Assembly (NCBI RefSeq): GCF_019343195.1
Contig: NZ_RPHB01000010.1
Location: forward strand, 124,001-188,000
Length of the DNA: 64,000 bases
Source of the DNA: Arthrospiribacter ruber
GTDB taxonomy: Bacteria; Bacteroidota; Bacteroidia; Cytophagales; Cyclobacteriaceae
Direction: 5' to 3'
The translations under genes were made by a program, and so were the position numbers. Under the pieces are notes generated by a model that searched no databases, was not told where the DNA came from, and worked only from the letters and a program-made list of their open reading frames with translations. Shown piece by piece: positions 8,405 through 16,794 of the stretch. Every line of letters begins with the position of its first letter. Positions within the stretch are counted from its first letter, which is position 1.

Positions 8405-10924
8405 ATGAAGACCTATTACCAAAAATTACTTTCACTTTCCTTTTTGATCTTTGCCATGAGCTTTCAGGTTTTTTCGCAGGAAGAGCCTACAGAAAAGCCA
8501 GTATACAGGATTAGCGGGAAAATCATGGAGAAGGGCTCTGGAGAACCAGTAGCTTATGCAGCAGTTTCCCTTATAGATGTAGAAACTGAAAAAAGTATTG
8601 CAGGTGCAGTAGCCGACTTTGACGGTGAGTTTGTTATCACCAATTTTAAAAACGGCACCTACCAAGTACAGGTATCTTTCATGGGGTTCCAGTCTTTTGC
8701 TTCTTCCACAATTACAGTAACGGATACCAATTATGATATTCGACTTGGCAATATCTCTATGGAGACAGATGCTGTGGCGCTACAGGAAGTGACAGTGATG
8801 GGACAGCGAGATCTGATAGAAGAAAAGGTGGATAGGACTATTTATAATGCTGAAAATGACAGGACCCTTGTTGGTGGAGATGCAGCAGATGTGATGAGAA
8901 GAGTACCTATGCTTTCAGTTGATCTGGATGGCAACGTCTCTATGAGGGGAAGCTCCAATATCCTTGTGTTGATCAATGGCAAGCAATCTGCTATAGTCGC
9001 ATCCAATGTGTCGGAAGCCTTGAAGCAGATTCCTGCAGAAGAAATCAAATCCATTGAGGTCATTACTTCCCCATCTGCCAAATATGATGCAGAAGGTACA
9101 GGTGGTGTGATTAATATCGTAACAAAGAAAAATAACCTTCAGGGTGCTACTTTGAATGTGAACAGCAGTGCAGGCATCAGAGGTTCAAACCTTGGATTGA
9201 ATGCCAGCTTAAAAAGAGGTAAAATGGGTTGGACTTTAGGTGGATTCGGCAGAGCTGGGTACAATATAATTGGAGCTTTTGAAAACAATCAAATAGTAAC
9301 AGGTGCAGATGGTACAGTTGCCAATATTTTTCAAGCTGCGGATACCCGTACCAATATGATGTTTGGGAGATATAATTTCGGTTGGGATTACGAAATCAAC
9401 AAATTTAACTTTCTGACCGCCTCTGTGAGTTTTGGTTTGAGAAATATGAGCAACCGTCAGGATGGACTTTTGACTGAAACATTTATCGAGGAAGAGTTGG
9501 TAAGTTCCTTATTGAGAGATGTCAATGTTAGAAACCGATCCAACAATGTGGATGTCAATTTCAACTATACCAAGACTTATGAGAAGCCATTGAAAGAATT
9601 CAGCATTTCAGGTTTGTATTCCCAAAATAACCTTACCAATGACTTTATCAATAGTCTCTATACCGGAACATTCGATGAAATTCTCAACAGAGTTAAAAAT
9701 AATGACCTAGGATTGAACCAGGAATTCACACTTCAATTGGATTACGTAACTCCACTTGGGGATGGTAAAAACCATATTTTGGAATATGGAGCCAAAAATA
9801 TTCTTCGGAGAGCGGAAAGTGACTTCGCATACTTTATTGCAGATGGTGCGGATGGGGAATTTGAAAAAGTGGACGATATCAACCTTTCTAATGAGTTCAG
9901 CTATGATCAAAATGTAACGGCAGCCTACGCTTCTTACACTACTAATTTTCTCGAAAAGTATTCATTTAAAGGAGGCTTGAGGTATGAGTACACCAATATC
10001 AATGCAGATTTCAGGAATTCAGAAATCGATGCAGACATACCTTCTTATGGCTTGCTGATTCCAAGTATGAACCTGAGCCGTAAGCTGGAAAAAGGCAACA
10101 TGATCAAAGCTGCTTACAACAGAAGGGTGCAGCGTCCTTTCCTTAACTTCCTAAACCCAAACATCAATGCGGCCAACCCGCAGCAGATTTCTCAAGGTAA
10201 TCCCCTGCTGGATCCGGAATTGACAGACAACTACGAAATGTCCTACAGTACTTTTGTAAAAGGTTCCAGTTTGAATTTTACAGCGTACTTCAGAAATACC
10301 ACAGGTTCCATTCAGCCTGTGCGTACCGTAATGGATGATGATGTGATCTATACTACCTACGAAAATATAGGTTTTGAAAGGGCTTATGGTTTTTCGGTAT
10401 TCTCCAATGTCAACCTTTCCGGCAAATTCTCTCTCAACGGAAGTATTGATGGGTATTATGCAGACCTGACAAATGGATTGGAAGATCCGATGTTTGCTGC
10501 TTCCAATCAGGGATTTGTGATCAGTGGCAGACTATTTGCAAACTATTCGCTACCTAACAACTGGCAGCTGCAGTCATTTGCTTTCGCAAGGGGCAGACAA
10601 GTACAGCTTCAGGGATTCGCAGGTGGGTTTGGCATGTATAGCCTGAATATCAATAAGCAGTTTAATGAGAAAAAAGGCAGTATTGGATTTGGAGCGGAAA
10701 ACTTCCTTGCCAGAGAAATGGTCATCAGAAATGAACTGAATACTCCTATGATCATGCAGCAGGGTAGCAATACCATGAGGAATATGAACTTCAAAATCAA
10801 TTTCAACTATAGAATCGGTAAGTTAAGTGTTGATGGACCAAGAAGAAGGAAAAGAGGGGTGACCAACGACGATATCAAAGAAGGTGATGGTGGAGCTTCG
10901 GGAGCCATGATGAACAATAATTAA
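8405..10924 (+). CDS. TonB-dependent outer-membrane receptor
   Basis: 839 aa from ATG 8405; the frame is open 54 bases further upstream, but 8405 puts the signal peptide (MKTYYQKLLSLSFLIFAMSF, ending FSQ) at the N-terminus. Next comes a carboxypeptidase-regulatory-like beta-sandwich (VYRISGKIMEKGSGEPVAYA to QVSFMGFQSF). A plug domain follows (SIEVITSPSAKYDAEGTGGV, INIVTKKN), then a long beta-barrel with AAYNRRVQRPFLNFLNP and LSRKLEKGN, matching the 'outer membrane beta-barrel' family. No SusD-like partner is adjacent, so the substrate is unknown. It is divergent from a LytS/LytTR pair. A Gly/Asp/Asn-rich tail ends the protein and a terminator follows. Confidence 0.9.
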   Translation: MKTYYQKLLSLSFLIFAMSFQVFSQEEPTEKPVYRISGKIMEKGSGEPVAYAAVSLIDVETEKSIAGAVADFDGEFVITNFKNGTYQVQVSFMGFQSFASSTITVTDTNYDIRLGNISMETDAVALQEVTVMGQRDLIEEKVDRTIYNAENDRTLVGGDAADVMRRVPMLSVDLDGNVSMRGSSNILVLINGKQSAIVASNVSEALKQIPAEEIKSIEVITSPSAKYDAEGTGGVINIVTKKNNLQGATLNVNSSAGIRGSNLGLNASLKRGKMGWTLGGFGRAGYNIIGAFENNQIVTGADGTVANIFQAADTRTNMMFGRYNFGWDYEINKFNFLTASVSFGLRNMSNRQDGLLTETFIEEELVSSLLRDVNVRNRSNNVDVNFNYTKTYEKPLKEFSISGLYSQNNLTNDFINSLYTGTFDEILNRVKNNDLGLNQEFTLQLDYVTPLGDGKNHILEYGAKNILRRAESDFAYFIADGADGEFEKVDDINLSNEFSYDQNVTAAYASYTTNFLEKYSFKGGLRYEYTNINADFRNSEIDADIPSYGLLIPSMNLSRKLEKGNMIKAAYNRRVQRPFLNFLNPNINAANPQQISQGNPLLDPELTDNYEMSYSTFVKGSSLNFTAYFRNTTGSIQPVRTVMDDDVIYTTYENIGFERAYGFSVFSNVNLSGKFSLNGSIDGYYADLTNGLEDPMFAASNQGFVISGRLFANYSLPNNWQLQSFAFARGRQVQLQGFAGGFGMYSLNINKQFNEKKGSIGFGAENFLAREMVIRNELNTPMIMQQGSNTMRNMNFKINFNYRIGKLSVDGPRRRKRGVTNDDIKEGDGGASGAMMNNN

Positions 10925-10946
10925 TAGATTGGTTTTTACAATCAAT

Positions 10947-10979
10947 GACCACTTTGCTCTGCAGGGTGGTCTTTTTTTT
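10947..10979 (+). terminator. Terminator of the TonB receptor gene
   Basis: GACCAC (10947-10952) pairs with GTGGTC (10966-10971), followed by eight T residues, 23 bases after the receptor stop codon. Confidence 0.75.
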
Positions 10980-11182
10980 GGTGAAGCAGATTTTAGGAAG
11001 GATGGGAGATGAAAAAAAGGATGAGGGATGAAGGGAGATACTTCATCATTCATTATTCGATGTTCTTTGTTCGATATTCAAATTTCATAAAATTTCGAAA
11101 AATGAATGAATAATAATGAGTCAAGAAGGATTATGATGGTGTATATGGTCAGTGGCCTTTTTTTAAAAGGGTTCTCGGGTTC

Positions 11183-11405
11183 GCTGGTTTTTTGGTTTTA
11201 AATACCCTTTGTCTACTGCGATTTTGAGTACTTGCCATGCTGAAATAGCTTGCCTGAGAGTAGCTAGTCGGCTAGCTTGGCAAAGTGGGCAATAGGATAA
11301 TGGAGGAGGACTAAGCTAGACTGACTGATTTCTTTGAGTTTTGCTCTGACCCAAATTATGTAGTTTGAAAACTGGGGAGGGTTGGTCCAAGTCTGAAGAC
11401 TTGAA
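11183..11405. repeat. 223-bp direct repeat, copy 1
   Basis: This segment recurs at 12297-12519 with no insertions or deletions and about five mismatches by eye. It is non-coding, and contains the inverted repeats GCTAGTCGGCTAGC and CAAGTCTGAAGACTTG, so a transcript could fold. It lies in the 732-base gap 10925-11656. The rest of that gap holds the receptor terminator, A/G-rich low-complexity sequence (about 10990-11040) and an AT-rich stretch just before the next gene. No protein gene is seen there. Confidence 0.9.
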
Positions 11406-11656
11406 TTAGATGCGAGGCTCTAAAACAAAATTATGTAAGGTCTGATCACGCAGTTTTATCTGATTTCATTTTTACATTAATTATCAAGTTAATATTATAT
11501 CTTAAAAATAATAAAAAATATAAAATTAGCAAGTCTGTTTAATAAAAGAGGATAAAAACTTTTAAAAATATGAGAAAAATCAAATTTATTTTTTTTTTAA
11601 CTAAATAATATGGCTATCATTGAAATCATTTATAATTTCACTTTTCCCAAATTTTT

Positions 11657-12232
11657 ATGAGAAAAACAACTTTAATAATTTATTTGGTTTTCTTGCTTCC
11701 TTTTATAGGGAAGAGTCAGGGTGTAAAAGAATTTTCAATTGGTGTAAGTGGAATAGCAATCAATAGCCAAAAATTTGGAGGTGGAAGCAACTTTGGCCGT
11801 GGAATTCATGGTTCTTACAGGTTTGGCCTTTGGAGTAAATATGAGATTAATTCTGTCACACAGATCGGATTTGATTTTGTTCCGAGATGCAATAATCCGG
11901 CAGACTGTCCTACAAGATGGTACCAAAGAAGTGTTCGGATGAATACATTTCTTGAAAAGAAATTATTAGAGAAAAATGGACACATATTGGATTTTGGTCT
12001 TGGTGCAGGGTTGTTTTTTGGTAATAGATTATATGCGACTTCAGAATTGATTATAAATGGCAGCTTGGTATCTTCTTCAAATAGTTATCGAAACAACCTT
12101 TCGTATTCCGTTGGGAGTCAAATTTCCTATAGCAATATTAAGTTTAGTGAAAGGTTCAGATTAACATATGGCCTCGATCTATTGTGGCGCAGAGCAATAA
12201 ACACTCTATCGATAAATTATAGAATAAATTAA
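11657..12232 (+). CDS. Hypothetical outer-membrane beta-barrel-like protein, 191 aa
   Basis: The N-terminus MRKTTLIIYLVFLLPFIGKSQG is a signal peptide. The mature part has alternating aromatic/hydrophobic strands and Gly turns (HGSYRFGLWSKYEINSVTQI, ILDFGLGAGLFFGNRLY, RLTYGLDLLWRRAINTLSIN), which suggests a small outer-membrane barrel. Two Cys residues (RCNNPADCPTRW) may form a disulfide. I do not recognise a family. Its base composition looks more AT-rich than its neighbours, and it sits alone between the two 223-bp direct repeats, which suggests an acquired or mobile cassette. A terminator follows. Confidence 0.7.
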   Translation: MRKTTLIIYLVFLLPFIGKSQGVKEFSIGVSGIAINSQKFGGGSNFGRGIHGSYRFGLWSKYEINSVTQIGFDFVPRCNNPADCPTRWYQRSVRMNTFLEKKLLEKNGHILDFGLGAGLFFGNRLYATSELIINGSLVSSSNSYRNNLSYSVGSQISYSNIKFSERFRLTYGLDLLWRRAINTLSINYRIN

Positions 12233-12274
12233 TTTAGGCCTGCTGAAAATCTCAAGCGACCTGTTTAAACAAAG

Positions 12275-12308
12275 ACCAGCCCAGATTTAAGTCTTGGCTG
12301 GTTTTTTG
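12275..12308 (+). terminator. Terminator overlapping the start of repeat copy 2
   Basis: ACCAGCC (12275-12281) pairs with GGCTGGT (12296-12302), followed by a T-run. The right arm and T-run are also the first bases of the second direct-repeat copy, so the repeat boundary falls inside a terminator hairpin. Confidence 0.65.
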
Positions 12309-12519
12309 GTTTTAAATACCCTTAGTCTACTGCGATTTTGAGTACTTGCCATGCTGAAATAGCTTGCCTGAGAGTAGCTAGTCGGCTAGCTTGGCAAAGT
12401 GGGCAATAGGATAATGGAGGAGGACTAAGCTAGACTGACAGGTATCTTTGAGTTTTGCTCTGACCCAAATTATGTAGTTTGAAAACTGGGGAGGGGTGGT
12501 CCAAGTCTGAAGACTTGAA
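12297..12519. repeat. 223-bp direct repeat, copy 2
   Basis: Same sequence as 11183-11405, offset by exactly 1,114 bases. It is followed by a second partial copy of its own end: GCTGAAGACTTGAACCA recurs at 12525-12541. The gap 12233-12629 otherwise contains only terminators; no gene is seen. Confidence 0.9.
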
Positions 12520-12575
12520 CCAGGGCTGAAGACTTGAACCAGTCAGCAGAGGTGTAGGAGTGTAGAGAAATAAAT

Positions 12576-12607
12576 AAAAAAGGCCTTTGGAAGCAATTCC
12601 AAAGGCC
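12576..12607 (-). terminator. Terminator of the E1-beta gene
   Basis: GGCCTTTGGAA (12582-12592) and TTCCAAAGGCC (12597-12607) form a perfect 11-bp stem with a GCAA loop; on the minus strand it is followed by a T-run (A-run at 12576-12581). Confidence 0.85.
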
Positions 12608-12629
12608 GTATAAATTTAATCTGTTATGG

Positions 12630-13610
12630 TTACTTTTTGTACATCACGTCTTTTACCGCATCCAGGGTTCTCTTGACATTTGGTATGGTAGCATCAATGT
12701 AGGTAGGAGCGTAACTCAATGGAATATCCATGGAATTGACTCTCACTACAGGGGCATCCAAATAATCAAAGGCGTTTCTTTGAAGATGATAAGTGATTTC
12801 AGAAGAAATGGCTGCTATCGGATTGGCTTCTTCTACTACCACGCACCTGTTGGTCTTTTTTACAGATTCTACTACTGTAGCATAGTCTATAGGTCTTACC
12901 GTTCTCAAATCGATTACTTCAGCCTCTATCCCATCATTGGCAAGCTCTTCAGCAGCTTCTAGCGCTACTTTCATCATTTTGCCAAAGGACACTATGGTTA
13001 CGTCTTTACCTTTCCTTTTGATATCAGCTACACCGATAGGAAGCAGGTATTCGCTTTCAGGTACTTCACCCTTGTCTGAATACATCAATTCCGACTCCAT
13101 AAAGATAACCGGATCGTCATCTCTGATTGAAGCCTTTAGCAGACCTTTGGCATCATAAGGATTGGATGGTACCACCACTTTTAGTCCAGGAGTGTTGGCA
13201 AACCAGTTTTCAAAATTGGAAGAGTGGGTCGCGCCCAACTGTCCTGCATTACCTGTAGGTCCTCTGAATACAATGGGTACATTGTAAGCTCCGCCTGACA
13301 TGGCTAGCATTTTTGCGGCCGAATTGATGATCTGATCAATGGCTACCAAGGAGAAATTGAAGGTCATAAACTCGATGATCGGTCTAAGGCCGTTCATTGC
13401 TGCTCCCACCCCCAAGCCGGCAAAGCCTAGCTCGGCAATAGGTGTGTCATATACCCTGTCCGGACCAAATTCGTCCAACATTCCCTGGGAGACCTTATAT
13501 GCTCCATTATATTCTGCCACCTCTTCGCCCATAAGGAACACGTTTTTGTCGCGCCTCATTTCCTCAGACATGGCCTCACGTACTGCTTCTCTAAATTGGA
13601 TAACTCTCAT
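12630..13610 (-). CDS. pdhB: Pyruvate dehydrogenase E1 component, beta subunit
   Basis: 326 aa, the usual length for the beta chain of an alpha2beta2 E1. With the alpha subunit and thiamine diphosphate it decarboxylates pyruvate and transfers the acetyl group to E2 lipoyl. Visible motifs are MGEEVAEYNGAYKVSQGM, DTPIAELGFAGLGVGAAMNG, FRGPTGNAGQLGATHS, KVVVPSNPYDAKGLLKASI and the C-terminal transketolase domain with EVIDLRTVRPID and CVVVEEANP. The motifs favour pyruvate over branched-chain 2-oxoacid E1, but that cannot be fixed from the beta chain alone. No alpha subunit or E2 gene is next to it. It ends at a strong terminator. Confidence 0.9.
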   Translation of the reverse strand: MRVIQFREAVREAMSEEMRRDKNVFLMGEEVAEYNGAYKVSQGMLDEFGPDRVYDTPIAELGFAGLGVGAAMNGLRPIIEFMTFNFSLVAIDQIINSAAKMLAMSGGAYNVPIVFRGPTGNAGQLGATHSSNFENWFANTPGLKVVVPSNPYDAKGLLKASIRDDDPVIFMESELMYSDKGEVPESEYLLPIGVADIKRKGKDVTIVSFGKMMKVALEAAEELANDGIEAEVIDLRTVRPIDYATVVESVKKTNRCVVVEEANPIAAISSEITYHLQRNAFDYLDAPVVRVNSMDIPLSYAPTYIDATIPNVKRTLDAVKDVMYKK

Positions 13611-13760
13611 TATGTAAACAATATTTTGGCTCGTAAAAATAGGAACTAATCCCTCAAATCCAAAACAAGCTTTGGCAATTGACTGCCTTATTTGACAGGT
13701 ATTTTGAGTGTCGGATATTGCTCCTGATAAAAGGTTTCGAAAATGCCTTATTTTTGGGCC

Positions 13761-14261
13761 ATGATTAAAATTGCTCTGATTTCAGATTCGCATAGTTATA
13801 TTGATGAAGCCACGCTAAGTCACCTCAGGGAGGTAGATGAAATTTGGCACGCAGGAGACATAGGAGATCATCGGGTGATTGAAGCCTTACCACCCGGAAA
13901 GATCCAAAGGGTAATCTTTGGGAATATTGATGATGCGGTAATGCAGGATAGGTTTCCGGAAACCTTGATCTTTAAGGTGGAAGGCATGAAAATACTGATG
14001 ACCCATATCGGCGGAAAACCACCACGATATGCAAAGGGAATTAAGGCGCTTTTGAAAACAGAAAAACCACAATTGTTTGTGTGCGGACACTCCCATATCT
14101 GCAAAGTCGAGTATGACCGGGAATTAAACTGCCTTTATTTGAACCCTGGTGCTATCGGTCAGCATGGGTTCCACATAATGAGAACTATGCTGCTTTTTGA
14201 AATTGATGCTGGAAAGATCCAGAACTTGAGGGTTGTTGAATTGGGAAAAAGGGGGAGGTAA
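13761..14261 (+). CDS. YfcE/MJ0936-type metallophosphoesterase
   Basis: 166 aa from ATG 13761; the frame extends 18 bases further upstream, but MIKIALISDSHSY puts the first metal motif in its usual place at the N-terminus. The calcineurin-like metal-binding motifs appear in order: DSH, DEIWHAGDIGD, VFGNIDD (Asn in place of the commoner GNHD, typical of this subfamily), MTHIGG and VCGHSH, then LNPGAIGQHG. It is probably a cytoplasmic Mn-dependent phosphodiesterase or phosphatase with unknown physiological substrate. Confidence 0.88.
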   Translation: MIKIALISDSHSYIDEATLSHLREVDEIWHAGDIGDHRVIEALPPGKIQRVIFGNIDDAVMQDRFPETLIFKVEGMKILMTHIGGKPPRYAKGIKALLKTEKPQLFVCGHSHICKVEYDRELNCLYLNPGAIGQHGFHIMRTMLLFEIDAGKIQNLRVVELGKRGR

Positions 14262-14284
14262 TATTTTTGTTAATAAACAACAAA

Positions 14285-14304
14285 GGCGAACAATCTGTCC
14301 GCCT
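14285..14304 (-). terminator. Probable terminator of the small basic-protein gene
   Basis: AGGCGAAC and GTCCGCCT form a stem with one mismatch and a five-base loop, followed by T-rich sequence in the minus direction. Confidence 0.45.
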
Positions 14305-14333
14305 CGTTATTTCTTTACCAGAAAAAGTAAATC

Positions 14334-14477
14334 TTATTTGTCGAAGCTTTTCTTCAACTCTTCAATATCAACATTTTTGATTACCGGCTTGGCACTCAAT
14401 TGTTTGATTTTCAAAACTCTTGTATTTTGAGCTTGTCTTTTTCTTCTTAGTTTTCTTTTTAATGTAGTAACAGCCAT
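14334..14477 (-). CDS. Small basic protein, 47 aa
   Basis: ATG at 14475-14477 and TAA at 14334-14336 on the minus strand. The product begins MAVTTLKRKLRRKRQAQNTR and continues with a less basic part ending VDIEELKKSFDK. The Lys/Arg-rich first half looks like a ribosomal or RNA-associated protein. I recall similar short basic proteins in Cytophagales genomes but cannot assign a name. It is divergent from hisS, sits between two real genes and has a probable terminator, which supports it being real despite its size. Confidence 0.7.
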   Translation of the reverse strand: MAVTTLKRKLRRKRQAQNTRVLKIKQLSAKPVIKNVDIEELKKSFDK

Positions 14478-14566
14478 CGTATTATCTGTTTATGTTGTCC
14501 CAAATGAGGTGCAAAATTAAAATAAAATTTTGATTTTACTTAACTTTGGGCAAAATAAAACAAATC

Positions 14567-15943
14567 ATGTCCGTGCAAAAACCAAGCTTACCCAAAGGAA
14601 CCAGGGATTTTGGGCCAGTTCAAATGGCCAAAAGAAATTTTATCCTCGATACCATAAAAGATACTTTCAGACTTTTCGGATTTCAACAACTCGAAACTCC
14701 TGCCATGGAAAACCTGAGCACTTTGACCGGGAAATACGGTGACGAGGGGGATCAGCTTCTTTTCAAGATACTTAATAGTGGTGATTTTCTAAAAAATGTA
14801 GAATCAGGTGACCTGGAGCATGGTCCTGGGCATGTGTTGCCAAAAGTAGCAGAAAAGGGTTTGCGCTATGATTTGACTGTGCCTTTTGCGCGCTATGTGG
14901 TGATGAACAGAAACGAAATCTCTTTTCCGTTCAAAAGATTTCAAATACAACCTGTATGGAGAGCTGACCGACCTCAGAAGGGCAGGTATAGGGAGTTTTA
15001 TCAATGTGATGCCGATGTGGTCGGGACAGACAGTCTGATCTGTGAACTGGAAATCCTCCTGATGATCAAAAAAGTGTTTGGAGAACTTGGAATAGAGGAT
15101 TACACCATCAAAATCAACAACCGAAAGATTCTCACAGGAATGGCCGAGGCTATTGGAGAAAACGGAAGGGAAGCTGAACTTTGCGTGGCCATCGATAAAT
15201 TGGATAAAATAGGCTGGGAAAAAGTTCAGGAAGAACTGGTGCAGAGAAATTTTTCTGCTGCTGCCATTCAAAAACTTAATCCTGTGGTGGACATGTTAGA
15301 CGGCAATAAAGGGAAATTGTCTTCTCTCAAAGAGTTTCTTTCTGATTCGGCTGTAGGGATGAAAGGAATTCAGGAACTGGAGGAAGTTTTTGCATTGCTT
15401 TCCAAATATGGATCGGATGAAGAAAAGGTGGAGTTTGATGCGGTACTTGCCCGAGGTCTGTCTTATTACACAGGTGCCATTTTTGAAGTTAAAGTGAATA
15501 ATGTGTCCATAGGTTCTGTAAGTGGTGGAGGAAGGTATGATAACCTTACCGGGGTTTTTGGGCTTGATGGCGTATCAGGAGTTGGTTTTTCCTTTGGGGT
15601 AGACAGGATTTACGATGTAATGGAAGAGTTGAATCTGTTTCCCAAGCAGGCCAATGAATACACCAAAGTACTGATCACCTATTTTGATCAGCAGGGCTTC
15701 GAATATGGGCTACAGGTACTGGGTGAACTGAGATCTGCAAGCATTTCTTCAGAGCTCTATCCGGATCTTTCCAAAATGAAAAAGCAGATCTCTTATGCCG
15801 ATAAGAAGGATATTCCTTTTGTCATTGTGTTGGGTGATAATGAGATTTCGGAAAATAAGGTATCCCTTAAAAACCTTAAAACCGGCAAACAGGAAATGAT
15901 GTCTGTAGAAGCTGCAGTGGAATTTCTAAAGGAAAGTTTCTGA
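14567..15943 (+). CDS. hisS: Histidyl-tRNA synthetase
   Basis: 458 aa from ATG 14567 (MSVQKPSLPKGTRDFGPVQM); a TTG 21 bases upstream is in frame but gives an unusual leader. It charges tRNA-His. Class II motifs are visible: GTRDFGP, RYDLTVPFARYVVMN, motif 2 FQIQPVWRADRPQKGRYREF, the histidine-specific ARGLSYYTGAIFEV and motif 3 GFSFGVDRIYDV, then the anticodon-binding domain. An intact, full-length housekeeping gene. A TAACTTTG at 14541 resembles a Bacteroidota -7 element. Confidence 0.96.
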   Translation: MSVQKPSLPKGTRDFGPVQMAKRNFILDTIKDTFRLFGFQQLETPAMENLSTLTGKYGDEGDQLLFKILNSGDFLKNVESGDLEHGPGHVLPKVAEKGLRYDLTVPFARYVVMNRNEISFPFKRFQIQPVWRADRPQKGRYREFYQCDADVVGTDSLICELEILLMIKKVFGELGIEDYTIKINNRKILTGMAEAIGENGREAELCVAIDKLDKIGWEKVQEELVQRNFSAAAIQKLNPVVDMLDGNKGKLSSLKEFLSDSAVGMKGIQELEEVFALLSKYGSDEEKVEFDAVLARGLSYYTGAIFEVKVNNVSIGSVSGGGRYDNLTGVFGLDGVSGVGFSFGVDRIYDVMEELNLFPKQANEYTKVLITYFDQQGFEYGLQVLGELRSASISSELYPDLSKMKKQISYADKKDIPFVIVLGDNEISENKVSLKNLKTGKQEMMSVEAAVEFLKESF

Positions 15944-15962
15944 TCTAAATAAATTGTATGCC

Positions 15963-16745
15963 TCAGTCGGAAGATTTTTTCAAGACATAAAAAAGGTCTA
16001 GCCCTTTATCAGGATGGTCTACCAAGAGGTAGTCTTTTTCGCTGATATCGGTTACTTGTTGGCCCTGTTGCTTGTGGAGCTTATTTCGGTTAATCCTGTT
16101 CAGTACTTCATAAGGCCACCTAAGAACGGAAGCTGGAAGCCTGTACTGAAGGTTGAAGACATCAAATCGCATGATGCGGTTGACAGATTTTCTGTTGGCT
16201 TCGTGGTAATTCCATACTTTGGAATTGCCCCCGATGCCCATAGTTTCCACTTCATCGAAAATATCTTCGCAAAGCCGACTCAATTGTGGTGCAGTATATT
16301 CCCGGATATGCCAAGGGTTTCTGGATAGGGTGTGACGGATATTTGGGGTAGAAATTATGGCCTTGCCTCCCGGCTTAAGTACCCTGTAGATTTCCTGCAA
16401 AAAGAGTTTGTCATTTTCTATGTGTTCAATGACCTGAAAACTGACTACAGTATCAAAGCTGTTGTCTTCGATTCCGGCAAAAGGAGGAATAATGGCCTGT
16501 TGGAATTTTGCCTCTGGAAATTTTGCGCTTAAAGTTTCTATCACTTCCTGGATCTTATCCAAACCCAAATAGGAGGTGGCTTTTGGTAAAAGTACCTCTA
16601 CGCCCCTTCCTTCTCCACAGCCAACTTCCAAAAGGTCTCCCTTCACGAATGGTTTGGCAGCAATATACGCTTTGAGCAGACGTTGGTGAATGGGATTGTC
16701 ACTCACTAACTTATCCGAAGTGATTTCCGTTGTATAGGTAGCCAT
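15963..16745 (-). CDS. Class I SAM-dependent methyltransferase
   Basis: 260 aa. The Rossmann-like SAM-binding motif is LLEVGCGEGRGVEVLLP; motif II/III positions appear as YLGLDKI, SFDTVVSFQVIEHIEND and YRVLKPGGKAIISTPN, which match the methyltransferase-11 style. The C-terminal part (YEVLNRINRNKLHKQQGQQ) is basic and without a known motif. Substrate unknown. It converges with hisS, ending 20 bases from its stop, and is divergent from the GWxTD-protein gene. Confidence 0.88.
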   Translation of the reverse strand: MATYTTEITSDKLVSDNPIHQRLLKAYIAAKPFVKGDLLEVGCGEGRGVEVLLPKATSYLGLDKIQEVIETLSAKFPEAKFQQAIIPPFAGIEDNSFDTVVSFQVIEHIENDKLFLQEIYRVLKPGGKAIISTPNIRHTLSRNPWHIREYTAPQLSRLCEDIFDEVETMGIGGNSKVWNYHEANRKSVNRIMRFDVFNLQYRLPASVLRWPYEVLNRINRNKLHKQQGQQVTDISEKDYLLVDHPDKGLDLFYVLKKSSD

Positions 16746-16794
16746 TTAAAATTTCATTAATTTGAGCAAAAATAAGCTTAATTTTTAAAAGCAG

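Noticed and set aside
10990-11050. Possible short gene near the receptor terminator
   Set aside because: The sequence is low-complexity A/G-rich with no start and no conserved-looking protein.
11183-12519. Insertion sequence or composite transposon
   Set aside because: No transposase or terminal inverted repeats with target-site duplication were seen; the enclosed gene is a secreted barrel-like protein.
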